From: Strigops habroptila
Lineage: Eukaryota; Chordata; Aves; Psittaciformes; Psittacidae
Direction: 5' to 3'
Length of the DNA: 64,000 nucleotides
Assembly: GCF_004027225.2 (NCBI RefSeq)
Contig: NC_044279.2
Span: 48,260,744 to 48,324,743, forward strand
Shown here: positions 27,601 to 34,655 of the stretch, in pieces
Numbering within the stretch: position 1 is the first letter of the stretch
Layout: each line of letters begins with the position of its first letter
Notes under the pieces: model-generated
What the model saw: the letters and a program-made list of their open reading frames with translations, nothing else
Database searches by the model: none
Told to the model about the DNA's origin: nothing
Position numbers and translations under genes: made by a program

Positions 27601-28410
27601 ATCTTCACCTCTTAAAAGATGCTTGGGATGACACTTAGAGTGGTACTACACTTTATTGAGCTCATTACGATTGTTGGTAGATGCCAGAATACTTTCTAAT
27701 CTTGTTGCCCATTTATTTCTTTTTTGAATCTATTACTGGCTAAACTTACCCCGTCCTTAGAAGGAAACCCTCCCTCTGCTTTTCCCCCTCTGGCTTTTGA
27801 CTGGGAGCAGCTAAACCTCATTCATAGTTTGCTGAGACCTCAGTTGCTTTGTAGAGTTGCCAGTAAAGAGTTTCTAGACAGCAGGAGTGCTCCTTCCCAT
27901 CCCCTGGGCCGGTGCCAAGTGGGACAGTTAGAGGAAGAGAGGCAGTTTGCCCTCAGGTTATAGGGCAAAGGAAGAGAAATAAAGTATCATTTGCAGATCT
28001 CTAGGCTAAAACCGGGGCACTGGCCTCGCCTCGCACTTGAAGGGATGATCATGTGTTGGATTTGTTTTGGGTTTTTTTGCTTGGCTCTGTCATTCTTTTT
28101 GCCAAAGTGTTGCAAATCAAAATGACTTGAAAGGAAAACTACCAAAATAAAGTGTTAAAGTCAGAAAAGAATGTTTGCATATAGGCAGGCATTCAGATGG
28201 ATTTTTCTGCCAGTAGTTGTTAGAATGCAGAAAAGCAGGCTTTAAAAAACAGCAAGCAAAATAAGCACCGAAAAAATTATTCTCTTTTCTGCTAATTGTT
28301 AACAGATTGACAGCAAACTCGAGCGAGAACGGGGGCTTGAAGATGTCCAGAAACAGCTCCGGCAAGTAAAAGCCTTATTTGATGAAAAGAAAAAATGCAA
28401 ATGGATTTGA
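595..28410 (+). CDS. PLXNC1: Plexin C1, 3' half of gene (16 coding exons, span)
   Basis: Plexin C1 is a single-pass semaphorin (SEMA7A) receptor whose cytosolic region is a GTPase-activating domain for Rap-type small GTPases. Sixteen exons join in frame (1829 nt, 608 residues plus stop) and match the cytosolic part of vertebrate PLXNC1 nearly continuously. In order they encode a basic juxtamembrane stretch, GAP part 1 with the arginine motif [16 protein letters not shown], an inserted Rho-binding domain ([14 protein letters not shown] to [12 protein letters not shown]), and GAP part 2 with a second conserved arginine in [20 protein letters not shown] basic tail follows, ending KKKCKWI. All introns seen here are GT-AG and phases agree at every junction. 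No frameshift or early stop is present, so the gene looks functional. The 5' half, with the sema, PSI and IPT domains, is outside the window. The next gene, CEP83, is convergent, as in human 12q22. Identity is sure at the family level. PLXNC1 rather than another plexin is supported by residue-level similarity recalled from human PLXNC1 and by the neighbour. Confidence 0.96.
1080..1183 (+). CDS. PLXNC1: PLXNC1 exon: start of GAP domain
   Basis: The exon encodes [20 protein letters not shown] followed by [15 protein letters not shown], the N-terminal entry to the plexin GAP fold. It is preceded by CTTTTTCAG, followed by GAG|GTAAAT, and ends in phase 0. Confidence 0.95.
1184..5023 (+). other. 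PLXNC1: PLXNC1 intron with one CR1 copy
   Basis: This 3.8 kb intron holds a sense-oriented CR1 3' fragment at about 3634-4288 and a short TG run near 3497-3508. Nothing else recognisable was found. Small ORFs in it lack splice sites and similarity to known proteins. Confidence 0.8.
3634..4288 (+). mobile_element. CR1 LINE 3' fragment
   Basis: The segment reads as the C-terminal end of CR1 ORF2 in the + direction: a degenerate EKLDVSQ start, then a [20 protein letters not shown] stretch and [20 protein letters not shown]. It ends in the typical CR1 tail, with TTCTGTGA repeated at about 4266-4282. The frame is broken in several places, so this is an old, dead 5'-truncated copy. The exact 5' limit is uncertain because a purine-rich tract precedes it. 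Confidence 0.93.
5024..5065 (+). CDS. PLXNC1: PLXNC1 exon (42 nt)
   Basis: This very short exon encodes [14 protein letters not shown], with acceptor TTTTAG and donor CAG|GTAAGT, phase 0 to 0. It matches the SGGF..IF.EDM loop of PLXNC1. It is too short for ORF finding and was located by splice sites and protein similarity. Confidence 0.93.
5066..5558 (+). other. PLXNC1: PLXNC1 intron
   Basis: A 493-bp AT-rich intron. I see no repeat family or other feature in it. Confidence 0.85.
5559..5683 (+). CDS. PLXNC1: PLXNC1 exon: GAP part 1
   Basis: The exon encodes [20 protein letters not shown] and then [20 protein letters not shown] followed by D and two bases of an arginine codon. The acceptor is TATTCCAG and the donor CAG|GTATAG. 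The [14 protein letters not shown] helix is highly conserved across plexins. Confidence 0.95.
5684..6243 (+). other. PLXNC1: PLXNC1 intron
   Basis: A 560-bp intron ending in a long T tract (about 6216-6240), which acts as the polypyrimidine tract of the next exon. No other feature was seen. Confidence 0.85.
6244..6442 (+). CDS. PLXNC1: PLXNC1 exon: first catalytic arginine motif
   Basis: The exon encodes [20 protein letters not shown], then [15 protein letters not shown], and the GAP signature [20 protein letters not shown] ending in CLSGFLR. In the plexin family the paired arginines of LLRRTESV are the GAP arginine fingers, and both are kept here. The donor is CGG|GTATGT. Confidence 0.97.
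6443..7835 (+). other. PLXNC1: PLXNC1 intron
   Basis: A 1.4 kb intron with several overlapping small ORFs on both strands (7003-7677) that share no features with known proteins. No interspersed repeat was recognised. Confidence 0.8.
7836..7982 (+). CDS. PLXNC1: PLXNC1 exon: GAP / Rho-binding-domain boundary
   Basis: The exon encodes [20 protein letters not shown] and then [20 protein letters not shown], ending WQVSEFKTV. It has phase 0 at both ends, acceptor CCTAG and donor TG|GTATGT. The [21 protein letters not shown] block is a strong plexin marker just before the Rho-binding domain. Confidence 0.97.
7983..15384 (+). other. PLXNC1: PLXNC1 intron, 7.4 kb
   Basis: The largest PLXNC1 intron in the window. 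I looked for CR1 ends, LTR edges, tRNA-like boxes and splice-bounded exons and found none. A short G-rich run is present near 9547. The intron seems free of young repeats. Confidence 0.7.
15385..15562 (+). CDS. PLXNC1: PLXNC1 exon: Rho-binding domain, part 1
   Basis: The exon encodes [20 protein letters not shown] and then [20 protein letters not shown], ending [12 protein letters not shown]. The [14 protein letters not shown] core is the ubiquitin-like Rho-binding domain that interrupts the plexin GAP. The acceptor is TTTCCCCAG and the donor TTG|GTAAGA; one base of a glutamate codon is left for the next exon. Confidence 0.97.
15563..16734 (+). other. PLXNC1: PLXNC1 intron
   Basis: A 1.2 kb intron with a T run at about 15657-15668. 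The 167-residue minus-strand ORF at 16357-16860 crosses into the next exon in antisense and is not considered a gene. Confidence 0.8.
16735..16838 (+). CDS. PLXNC1: PLXNC1 exon: Rho-binding domain, part 2
   Basis: The exon encodes [20 protein letters not shown] and then [15 protein letters not shown], with acceptor ACTGCAG and donor [22 protein letters not shown] aligns with the plexin Rho-binding domain strand and turn. Confidence 0.96.
16839..20595 (+). other. PLXNC1: PLXNC1 intron, 3.8 kb
   Basis: Unique intronic sequence. No CR1 or LTR edge was recognised. Short ORFs cluster at 18840-19583 on both strands but have no splice support. Confidence 0.75.
20596..20650 (+). CDS. PLXNC1: PLXNC1 exon (55 nt)
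   Basis: The exon encodes [18 protein letters not shown] plus one base, with acceptor TTTCAG and donor CAG|GTAACG. It aligns with ISNGSTIKVFKK in the Rho-binding domain. The last residues form a variable linker. Confidence 0.94.
20651..21735 (+). other. PLXNC1: PLXNC1 intron
   Basis: A 1.1 kb intron, somewhat G+C-richer than its neighbours, with no recognised repeat or exon. Confidence 0.8.
21736..21767 (+). CDS. PLXNC1: PLXNC1 exon (32 nt)
   Basis: A micro-exon encoding [11 protein letters not shown] once joined to the last base of the preceding exon. The acceptor is TTGTTTAG and the donor TTG|GTGAGT. DVEYSDDHCHL-like sequence is conserved in plexins. Confidence 0.94.
21860..21967 (+). CDS. 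PLXNC1: PLXNC1 exon: end of Rho-binding domain
   Basis: The exon encodes [20 protein letters not shown] and then [16 protein letters not shown], phase 0 at both ends, with donor AAG|GTAAAC. The basic loop ([12 protein letters not shown]) is followed by the helix that re-enters the GAP fold. Confidence 0.96.
21968..23790 (+). other. PLXNC1: PLXNC1 intron
   Basis: A 1.8 kb intron with no recognised repeat, ending in a long pyrimidine tract at about 23771-23788. Confidence 0.8.
23791..23954 (+). CDS. PLXNC1: PLXNC1 exon: GAP part 2
   Basis: The exon encodes [20 protein letters not shown], then [20 protein letters not shown] and [32 protein letters not shown] spans the junction to the next exon and is one of the most conserved plexin blocks. 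The donor is CAG|GTATGC. Confidence 0.97.
23955..24367 (+). other. PLXNC1: PLXNC1 intron
   Basis: A 413-bp intron with a short repeated CTGCTCCCTTT-like pyrimidine motif near 24268-24297. Nothing else was seen. Confidence 0.85.
24368..24515 (+). CDS. PLXNC1: PLXNC1 exon: second catalytic arginine region
   Basis: The exon encodes [20 protein letters not shown] and then [20 protein letters not shown], ending AEQTLGK. The arginine of LPLRFW is the second conserved GAP arginine region in plexins. The acceptor is TTCTTAG and the donor AAG|GTAATG. Confidence 0.97.
24516..26330 (+). other. PLXNC1: PLXNC1 intron
   Basis: A 1.8 kb intron, AT-rich at its 5' end. No repeat family or exon was recognised. 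Confidence 0.8.
26331..26471 (+). CDS. PLXNC1: PLXNC1 exon: GAP part 2, helical
   Basis: The exon encodes [20 protein letters not shown] and then [20 protein letters not shown], ending FLTQESK. It is phase 0 at both ends, with acceptor CTTTTAAG and donor [25 protein letters not shown] is a plexin family block. Confidence 0.97.
26561..26635 (+). CDS. PLXNC1: PLXNC1 exon (75 nt)
   Basis: The exon encodes [20 protein letters not shown] and then KYHEE, phase 0 to 0. The acceptor is TGTTTTAG and the donor GAG|GTAAGC. It forms the last GAP helices. Confidence 0.96.
26636..28305 (+). other. PLXNC1: Last PLXNC1 intron
   Basis: A 1.7 kb intron without a recognised interspersed repeat. Several small ORFs on both strands at 26673-27963 have no splice or similarity support. 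Confidence 0.8.
28306..28410 (+). CDS. PLXNC1: PLXNC1 last coding exon with stop
   Basis: The exon encodes [20 protein letters not shown] and then [14 protein letters not shown], with the TGA stop at 28408-28410. The final lysine-rich KKKCKW tail is that of PLXNC1. The acceptor is GTTAACAG. Confidence 0.96.
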   Translation: MDSKLERERGLEDVQKQLRQVKALFDEKKKCKWI

Positions 28411-31400
28411 GCAGAGCTCTGACTCACAGCATCACTGTGGGGGATTTTAAATAAGCGCTACTGCTCCCAAAACCGTTCTGACTGACTCTATGTACAGGGT
28501 TTGAAACATTTGGACACTCTTCTCCACTCTGACTATTCCAAGTAATACCTACATTTGGGAGTGAAGTACGGGCAGGGTTACGTATTCGAACATGGGCACA
28601 TGAAAGCAAAAGTGCATCTAGCGTTGGCAGGGCCAGCATTTTTAGGTGTTTGAACACACATACATACCTTTTGGTTCCAAAATACTGCCTAAGTGAGCTT
28701 TCCGCTTACTTAAAAACAAGCTCATAGAGGATGTGCAACACATCCCGTGTGGACTTGTAAGTTGCTTAGCTCTTTTTTTTGTAAGAGAGAAAGCTGATGT
28801 TTCACCACATCCTCTTCAGCAGCCTTGAAAAACTGTGAGGATGAGCTCTGGCTTCAGAATACGGGTCAGCTGCAGTTTCCTTCCTTACAGACAAATGTAC
28901 ACTGGTTCCTGTTCGGGGGGGAAAAGGACCCCACACAAAACAGCACCAAAGTGACACTTATGACAAGTAGGTTTAGCAGAAAAAGTGGGTCTGAGGTTTG
29001 AAGGGCAAATGCCACATGGCAGGACTTACCTTCCTTAGGTTAGGAATTTCATGTCCAAAGTGAAGCGAACCACTGAGCTTGGGGAGAGGCTTTCGGAGCA
29101 AGGCACTAGCTCGGCATCAGTCTGTGTTTACATTTCTACCGTCCCATCCTTAAATAAGCTGTGACACACTCGTGAGCAGCTTCACATGTGCAACCTGCAT
29201 GCAGCTGCACCACATCAGGCCACCCCTGCCATTTGATGAGGCAGCTGACGAGGGCTGCACTTTGGTGCACAAACCTGCAGCCGTGCTGACCATCCTGGCC
29301 AGTCTTGCCATCCACGTACAAGGGCCTCACAGATCTAAAGCCAGCATATTTTTTTTTTCAGGCTTTGTCAAAAAAGTGTTAGTTTAATACTATGTAAGAA
29401 CCGGAGGGCTGGTGTAACCTCTGTGTATGAGAAACTGCTATAACCATGAGAGCTGGGTTTGGGGAGGAGTGATGGACTCTCTGCCTTAGTCCTGCTGGGG
29501 TGTTTCTGAGGCCTGGCCGGTTTAGGAGGGCATCCATTGCATTTGCATTGGTGGTTAAAGCCACCCCTGCTGGAGAGCAGGTGCGTGGCCATGCTGCTGA
29601 GACAAGGCTGGTGCAGTGCCTACTGTGCAAAGCCACAGCGGCTCTGGCTCTGCTGCCACACCAGCACACTCCTGCTCTCCACTACAGAGCTGAAGTGGTT
29701 AGTTGCTGTGGGCTCTGCTTCAGTCACAGGGAGGCACATAAGGCTACCACCTGCCCTTAAGTTTGAGGTAAGGCATTGATGAGCTGGAGCTACAGTTTTC
29801 GGAGGGCTCCACCACTGGAGGTGAGTGGCATAACACAGTGGCCCACGGGAGCAGGAAGAGCTGTCCCTGCCTCGGTGAGGCTGCCGTGGCACACGTGGCC
29901 CAGGTGTATACAGAAAGCCTGTGCTGGGCTGTGACCAGCCAGAGATGCATGCGTGGGGCTCCCAGGCAATGGAGCCCTCAAACCGTTTCCTACCGTGCAC
30001 TGCTGCTTTGGAGGAGCCCAGAGGCTGCAGTAGAGCAGAACTGCAGCTGGCTGGTTCGAGTGTGAAGGCCTCCAGAGGCACCGGCACACGCTAACCACGC
30101 TTTGGCAGAAGCAAGGCCGCTGTGAACGTGGAAGACGAGCAAACACAAACCACGTTGCCTACTGGTCTGCCCCCTCCCTACAACGTGATTGCACAAGTTG
30201 TACCTCTTGCGTATCAGAGAGGGCAGCCACCAACCCATACTGTGATGGCTTTTGTTTTTGTTTTTTAGTTTTAAATTCAAGTCTTACACTTGCTGTTAAG
30301 TTTACACTTTATACTTGATGGAATGTATGGCTTTGTTCAGGAAACTGCACTATGACATTGCAGTACTTTCAGCAGTTCTCTTCACTGCCTGGCACAATAT
30401 ATTTTGATAAATTTTAATTTTAATTGGAAAAACTCCCCCACTCCCAATCCTAACCTATCTTGCCCTCTGTCCTAAAGGAATGGCCCATGGCTTGAGTAGC
30501 ACTTAAGCTTAGAATACCTGTACTTAAGGGCTTGATTTTTATCATTCTTAACCTAACACTTTAAAGCAGCAAATAACTAAAGCACAGTCATTAATATTAA
30601 AGAAGGGGCATGAGCACATTGATTACTCTTTCCATTCAGCCTGAGGTCTCAGCAGTTCCGTTCCACTTCAGGTGTTTGCTGGCAGTGCATTGGGATGAAC
30701 TGTGATAGTTTTGTTCAGCAGTAACTTTCTGTACAGGCAGAAAACTAAACCCCAGTATTTCTGCTTGGGGAAAAAAAAAAAAAAAGGAGAAAAAAAAAAA
30801 AGCTGTAAAATAGAATCTGTTTGCGTGGGTCTGATCCTGTGAACTTCACTCTGTGTGTTTATATGATGAGGGAACAAAAATCAGTCCTATTCTGTATTTG
30901 TACTACTGCTTGTTTGCTACAATAGCTTTAATGATTTCTAGAGATTAAGTATGTGTTGAAGCAGGCCGTGTAGCTTTAGCCTACAGCCTGGAATAGGATT
31001 ATTGCCTTTTATTCAAGCCTCCTCAACAGCGTCACTCTGTTAGTAAACCATTTAAAGTCATGCTGGGACTTTGTAACCCATCAAGTGGATCTCACGAAGT
31101 GATGTGAAGTATAATGAAGTGATTGTGGCTCTTTTTGGTAGGTTTGGGTCAGCACACGAAACATTGGCACACCTTCCGTATCTGCACCGTGCTCTTACCG
31201 TTACACAGACAAAAAAGAACCACCTCTCAGTAAAGCCGTATTATGGCAACCCAACAGTTCTAGCAGCAGTCTCTGAAAGGAAAGCAAACTTCTCCTTAAC
31301 TTATTTTCACATGTTTACAGGCAAACTGCTATGGCAAGCAGCGTATTTTCTAACACTAGCTTACGGAGCATTACTTTGCAGTCATCTAGTTTAAAGTCAA

Positions 31401-31545
31401 GTCTTACTAATGTGTAAAGTAATTCCTGTTGTACAGAAGTTAACCTGTTGTTTAAAATGAATGGTTAAAAAAAAAAGTGGAAATGACAAATACATGTTGG
31501 TGTTTGTATGGGTTTATCTAGAATAAAATGCATTTGGAGGTTATT
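28411..31545 (+). other. PLXNC1: PLXNC1 3' UTR (predicted)
   Basis: About 3.1 kb follow the stop codon without any splice-bounded exon on either strand. The first canonical AATAAA on the + strand that is followed by a GT-rich stretch lies at 31522-31527. An ATTAAA near 30596 could give a shorter form. The middle (29130-30150) is G+C-rich and has overlapping chance ORFs. Two A runs (30771-30785 and 30790-30801) flank GGAG. The 3' end is inferred, not shown. Confidence 0.55.
31522..31527 (+). terminator. PLXNC1: Candidate PLXNC1 poly(A) signal
   Basis: A canonical AATAAA with a TTGATTGACTTGTGTTCTTT-type GT-rich element about 20-35 bases downstream. This is the usual cleavage-site layout, so cleavage is predicted near 31540-31550. 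Confidence 0.55.
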
Positions 31546-32344
31546 TTGATTGACTTGTGTTCTTTGAAATGGTTAAAAGCAAGCAAGCACAGCTTGTAGC
31601 AATGCTGAGGCCGTGCAAGGAACGGAGTGTGAGATGCTGAGTGGCAGCCCTGAAGAAGTATGACTGCAGTTGCAGCTCCGTGAGGCTCCAAGGCAGAGAA
31701 CACCACGCGGGTCAAGACCGTGTGTGACAAACCTCTTCTGTCACTGTGAAGTTGGAAGGAGCTGAGCTGCCATGATCTTCCCACAGGGCTGGCGCAGGGG
31801 GCTCCCAGCAGCCTTCCCGCCTCTGGGAAGCAGCAGTGGCAGGCCGAGGATGCAGCGCCCGCTGCCCCTCCCCACAGCCTTCAGTGACCAGCACGTCACT
31901 GCTTCAAGGTGCTGATGCTGATGATGCTTTTAAAAGCTGCAAGTGTTACGAGTATAACCGATCACCCTGCTTCCAGGAGAGGCTGCTGCAGGGGCAGGAA
32001 ATTTAACTCCTGTGCCAGACTAGACAAGGAGCTCACCGCCTGGAAGGTAACCATCATTCTTCGCCCTGTGGTTACCCTTTTTCTGCCCCCCAAAGGCTTT
32101 CCCTCGTTTGTATAAACTGCCCTCCCTGCCCCCCAACATCAGCTGAAGTCCTACTGAAGAACACAGCCGAGGTCAGGGTCAGGGCCCAACATGCAAGGCT
32201 GCCATGAGCCAATTCTTGGCCCCCGTTGCATGCTGGTAAACCATAGTAAGCCTCAGGTTGGGCAAAGCCAGCTCCATCCCACAGCCTTGTTTTTCCCAAA
32301 TTAATCCTGTAGGAGAGGGTAGAAATAGCTGCTGTTACTTCCCA

Positions 32345-32862
32345 TACAATCATAGAATCAACTAGGTTGGAAAAGACCTTCAAGATCATCAAGTCCAACC
32401 ATTGCCACCGCTAAACCATGCCACTAAGGGCCTCATCCACACATTTTTTGAACACTTCCAGGACAGCGACTCCACCACTTCCCTGGAAAGCCTGTTCCAA
32501 TGCCCGACAACCCTTTCAGGGAAGAAATTGTTCCTAATATCCAATTTAAACCTTCCTTGGCACAGTTTAAGGCCATTATCTCTTGTCCTATTGCTTGTTG
32601 CTTGGGAGAAGAGACCCCCACCTCGCTCCATCCTCCTTCCAGGTATTTGTAGAAAGCGATAAGGTCCCCCTTGAGCCTTCTCCAGACTAAAAAACCCCAG
32701 GTCGCTCAGCCGTTCCTTGTAAGACTTGTTCTGCAGACCCTTCACCAGCTTCACTGCCCTCCTCTGGACCCGCTCCAGCACCTCAATGTCTCTCTTGTAG
32801 TGAGGGGCCCAGAACTGAACACAGGATTTGAGGTGCAGCCTCAATACACTGTTTTCCTCAGA
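32345..32862 (-). mobile_element. CR1 LINE 3' fragment
   Basis: Starts on the + strand with the reversed CR1 tail (CATAGAATCAACTAGGTTGG) and extends into ORF2 on the minus strand. It reads SVLRLHLKSCVQFWAPHYKK, then ERVQRRAVKLVKGLQNKSYK and GLKLCQGRFKLDIRNNFFPE. The frame is interrupted, for example within FSLEKAQGGPYRFLQ. This is a 5'-truncated copy of a different CR1 subfamily from the 33.25 kb copy. Confidence 0.95.
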
Positions 32863-33252
32863 AAAGCCTGGCAAATTCCCCAAGAAAGTTGTTCCCCAAG
32901 TTGCTTACCCTCGCGTGCTGTATGGAAACTCAAAAATGCAGCAGCTGGAGAGAAGAGCCGAATCAATGACCACGTCACCATGTGTAGCATGGTTACTCAG
33001 TTGTCTGTTGCTACAGGCTAGTAACAATACCAAATGGCAAAACAAAAAAACCCAAACAAAACCCGGGCAAAATCTTTCCTACACTTCCAGGAAAGTTTTC
33101 ACTATCAAGTGACAAAAAAGGAATTGATCCTTGACAAGTAACTGTTACTAAACTGATAATGAAGGAAAACCAGAAAAGATTTTAAATAAATAAATTCAAA
33201 CTTGAATAAATAATTATATTGTAGGTAAGTAAACAATTTACAGTAGCAACAA

Positions 33253-33805
33253 ATCATAGAATCGTAAGGGTTGGAAAGGACCTTAAGATCATCTAGTTCC
33301 AACCCCCCTGCCATGGGCAGGGACACCTTGCCCTAAACCATGTGGCTCAAGGCTCTGTCCAACCTGGCCTTGAACACCGCCAGGGATGGAGCATCCACAA
33401 CCTCCCTGGGCAACCCATTCCAGTGCTTCACCACCCTCACTGTAAAGAACTTCTTCCTTATATCTAGTCTAAACTTCCCCTGTTTAAGTTTGAACCCATT
33501 ACCCCTTGTCCTACCACTACAGTCCCTAAGGAAGAGTCCCTCCCCAGCATCCTTGTAGACCCCCTTCAGATACTGGAAGGCTGCTATGAGGTCTCCACGC
33601 AGCCTTCTCTTCTCCAGGCTGAACAGCCCCAACTCTCTCAGCCTGTCTTCATATGGGAGGTGCTCCAGCCCTCTTATCATCCTCGTGGCCCTCCTCTGGA
33701 CTCGCTCCAACAGCTCCATGTCCTTTTTATGTTGAGGACACCAGAACTGTACGCAGTACTCCAAGTGAGGTCTCACAAGAGCAGAGTAGAGATCACCTCC
33801 TTCGA
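33253..33805 (-). mobile_element. CR1 LINE 3' fragment, reading frame intact
   Basis: A minus-strand CR1 3' end. Its 147-residue open frame at 33333-33776 has no break. It reads [20 protein letters not shown], then [20 protein letters not shown] and [20 protein letters not shown], and ends near [11 protein letters not shown], the normal C-terminus of CR1 ORF2. It is 5'-truncated and cannot move by itself. The uninterrupted frame suggests it is one of the younger copies here. Confidence 0.96.
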
Positions 33806-34129
33806 ATGCAATGTTATGTTTTAAGAATGTAAAGACAATCTGTTACACTTCATCCCTACTACATTATAGCAAAACCCACAATTATTGCTTATTCCCATTA
33901 TAAAAATACAGAGGCACATTGTCAGGGGCAGCAAATAAACATTTTCAGCACTCGTTCCATTTCACTTCCTCCTCTCTCTGCATGGGAGCTTCAAAATAAC
34001 ACCCCAAATGTGGATTACAGCACTGTTAACATTGACAAGCAGAACAGCAACCCAGCAAAAAGCCACCCATACACTAGCTTGTACACTGGAGGAGCAAGGA
34101 TATTATCGAATGGGTTTTAAAGGATTTAT

Positions 34130-34469
34130 AAAACAGAAAAAAAAATAGTTTTTATTTTCAATATCAGCAGAATCTCATCCCTGATAAGTGTTTTTAAAAG
34201 TTTCCTGTGATGAGATTATTTCATGTGTTTTGACTTCCAAATAATTTAACATAATTTCTAGAAAACCATTTCAAAATGCAGTTGATCTTTCAAGGCTTTT
34301 CTTTTGAACCATTTGATAATTTATGACAGTCTATCAAAAATAAGTACAAAACGACACGGACTGTATTTTTGGCTATTCATGCACATACGAGCACAGTTTT
34401 GGCAGAGTAAGAAAAGCGCACACAAAGGATAAGCTACTGACCACTAACAGCACAGAGAGTTCACTGTTT
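34130..34469 (-). other. CEP83: CEP83 3' UTR (predicted)
   Basis: Sequence after the CEP83 stop codon up to the first reversed AATAAA (TTTATT on the + strand at 34151-34156). It is AT-rich. The end is inferred from that signal only, and a longer 3' UTR is possible. Confidence 0.4.
34151..34156 (-). terminator. CEP83: Candidate CEP83 poly(A) signal
   Basis: AATAAA on the minus strand, about 315 nt after the stop codon, in an A/T-rich setting. It is the nearest canonical signal that does not overlap the stop codon itself. Confidence 0.4.
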
Positions 34470-34655
34470 TTATTTGTAGTCCTCACTTTGGGCATCACTT
34501 TCTCCAGTGACCTTATTCGTAGCCAAGTTCTCGTGTGCGCCCACCAGTGCTCGCTCACTGGATGGTCCAAGATCTTGCAGCTGTTTTCTCTGTGTGGTTT
34601 CTAGTTCCTCCAACCGCTTGCGGAGTAGGGAGAGCTCTCTTTGATGCTGCTCCTC
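34470..34655 (-). CDS. CEP83: CEP83 coding exon 15 (last)
   Basis: Residues about 657-717. It encodes [20 protein letters not shown], then [19 protein letters not shown] and [18 protein letters not shown], ending SEDYK and TAA at 34472-34470. The coiled coil is the strongly conserved C-terminal block. The tail after QDLG is not in the human protein as I recall it. Confidence 0.95.
   Translation of the reverse strand, partial: EEQHQRELSLLRKRLEELETTQRKQLQDLGPSSERALVGAHENLATNKVTGESDAQSEDYK

Larger units (their letters stand above)
31546..34129. other. Convergent intergenic gap
   Basis: Sequence between the predicted 3' ends of PLXNC1 (+) and CEP83 (-). It contains two minus-strand CR1 fragments and otherwise unique sequence. 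Short ORFs at 31518-32115 have no support. Confidence 0.6.

Noticed and set aside
29620..30087. 155-residue minus-strand ORF in the predicted PLXNC1 3' UTR
   Set aside because: It overlaps several other ORFs of similar length in all frames of a G+C-rich stretch, with no splice sites, no similarity and a low-complexity look.
30771..30801. A-rich run as a possible retrocopy poly(A) tail
   Set aside because: No gene-like sequence or target duplication precedes it; it is a simple A-rich tract in the predicted 3' UTR.
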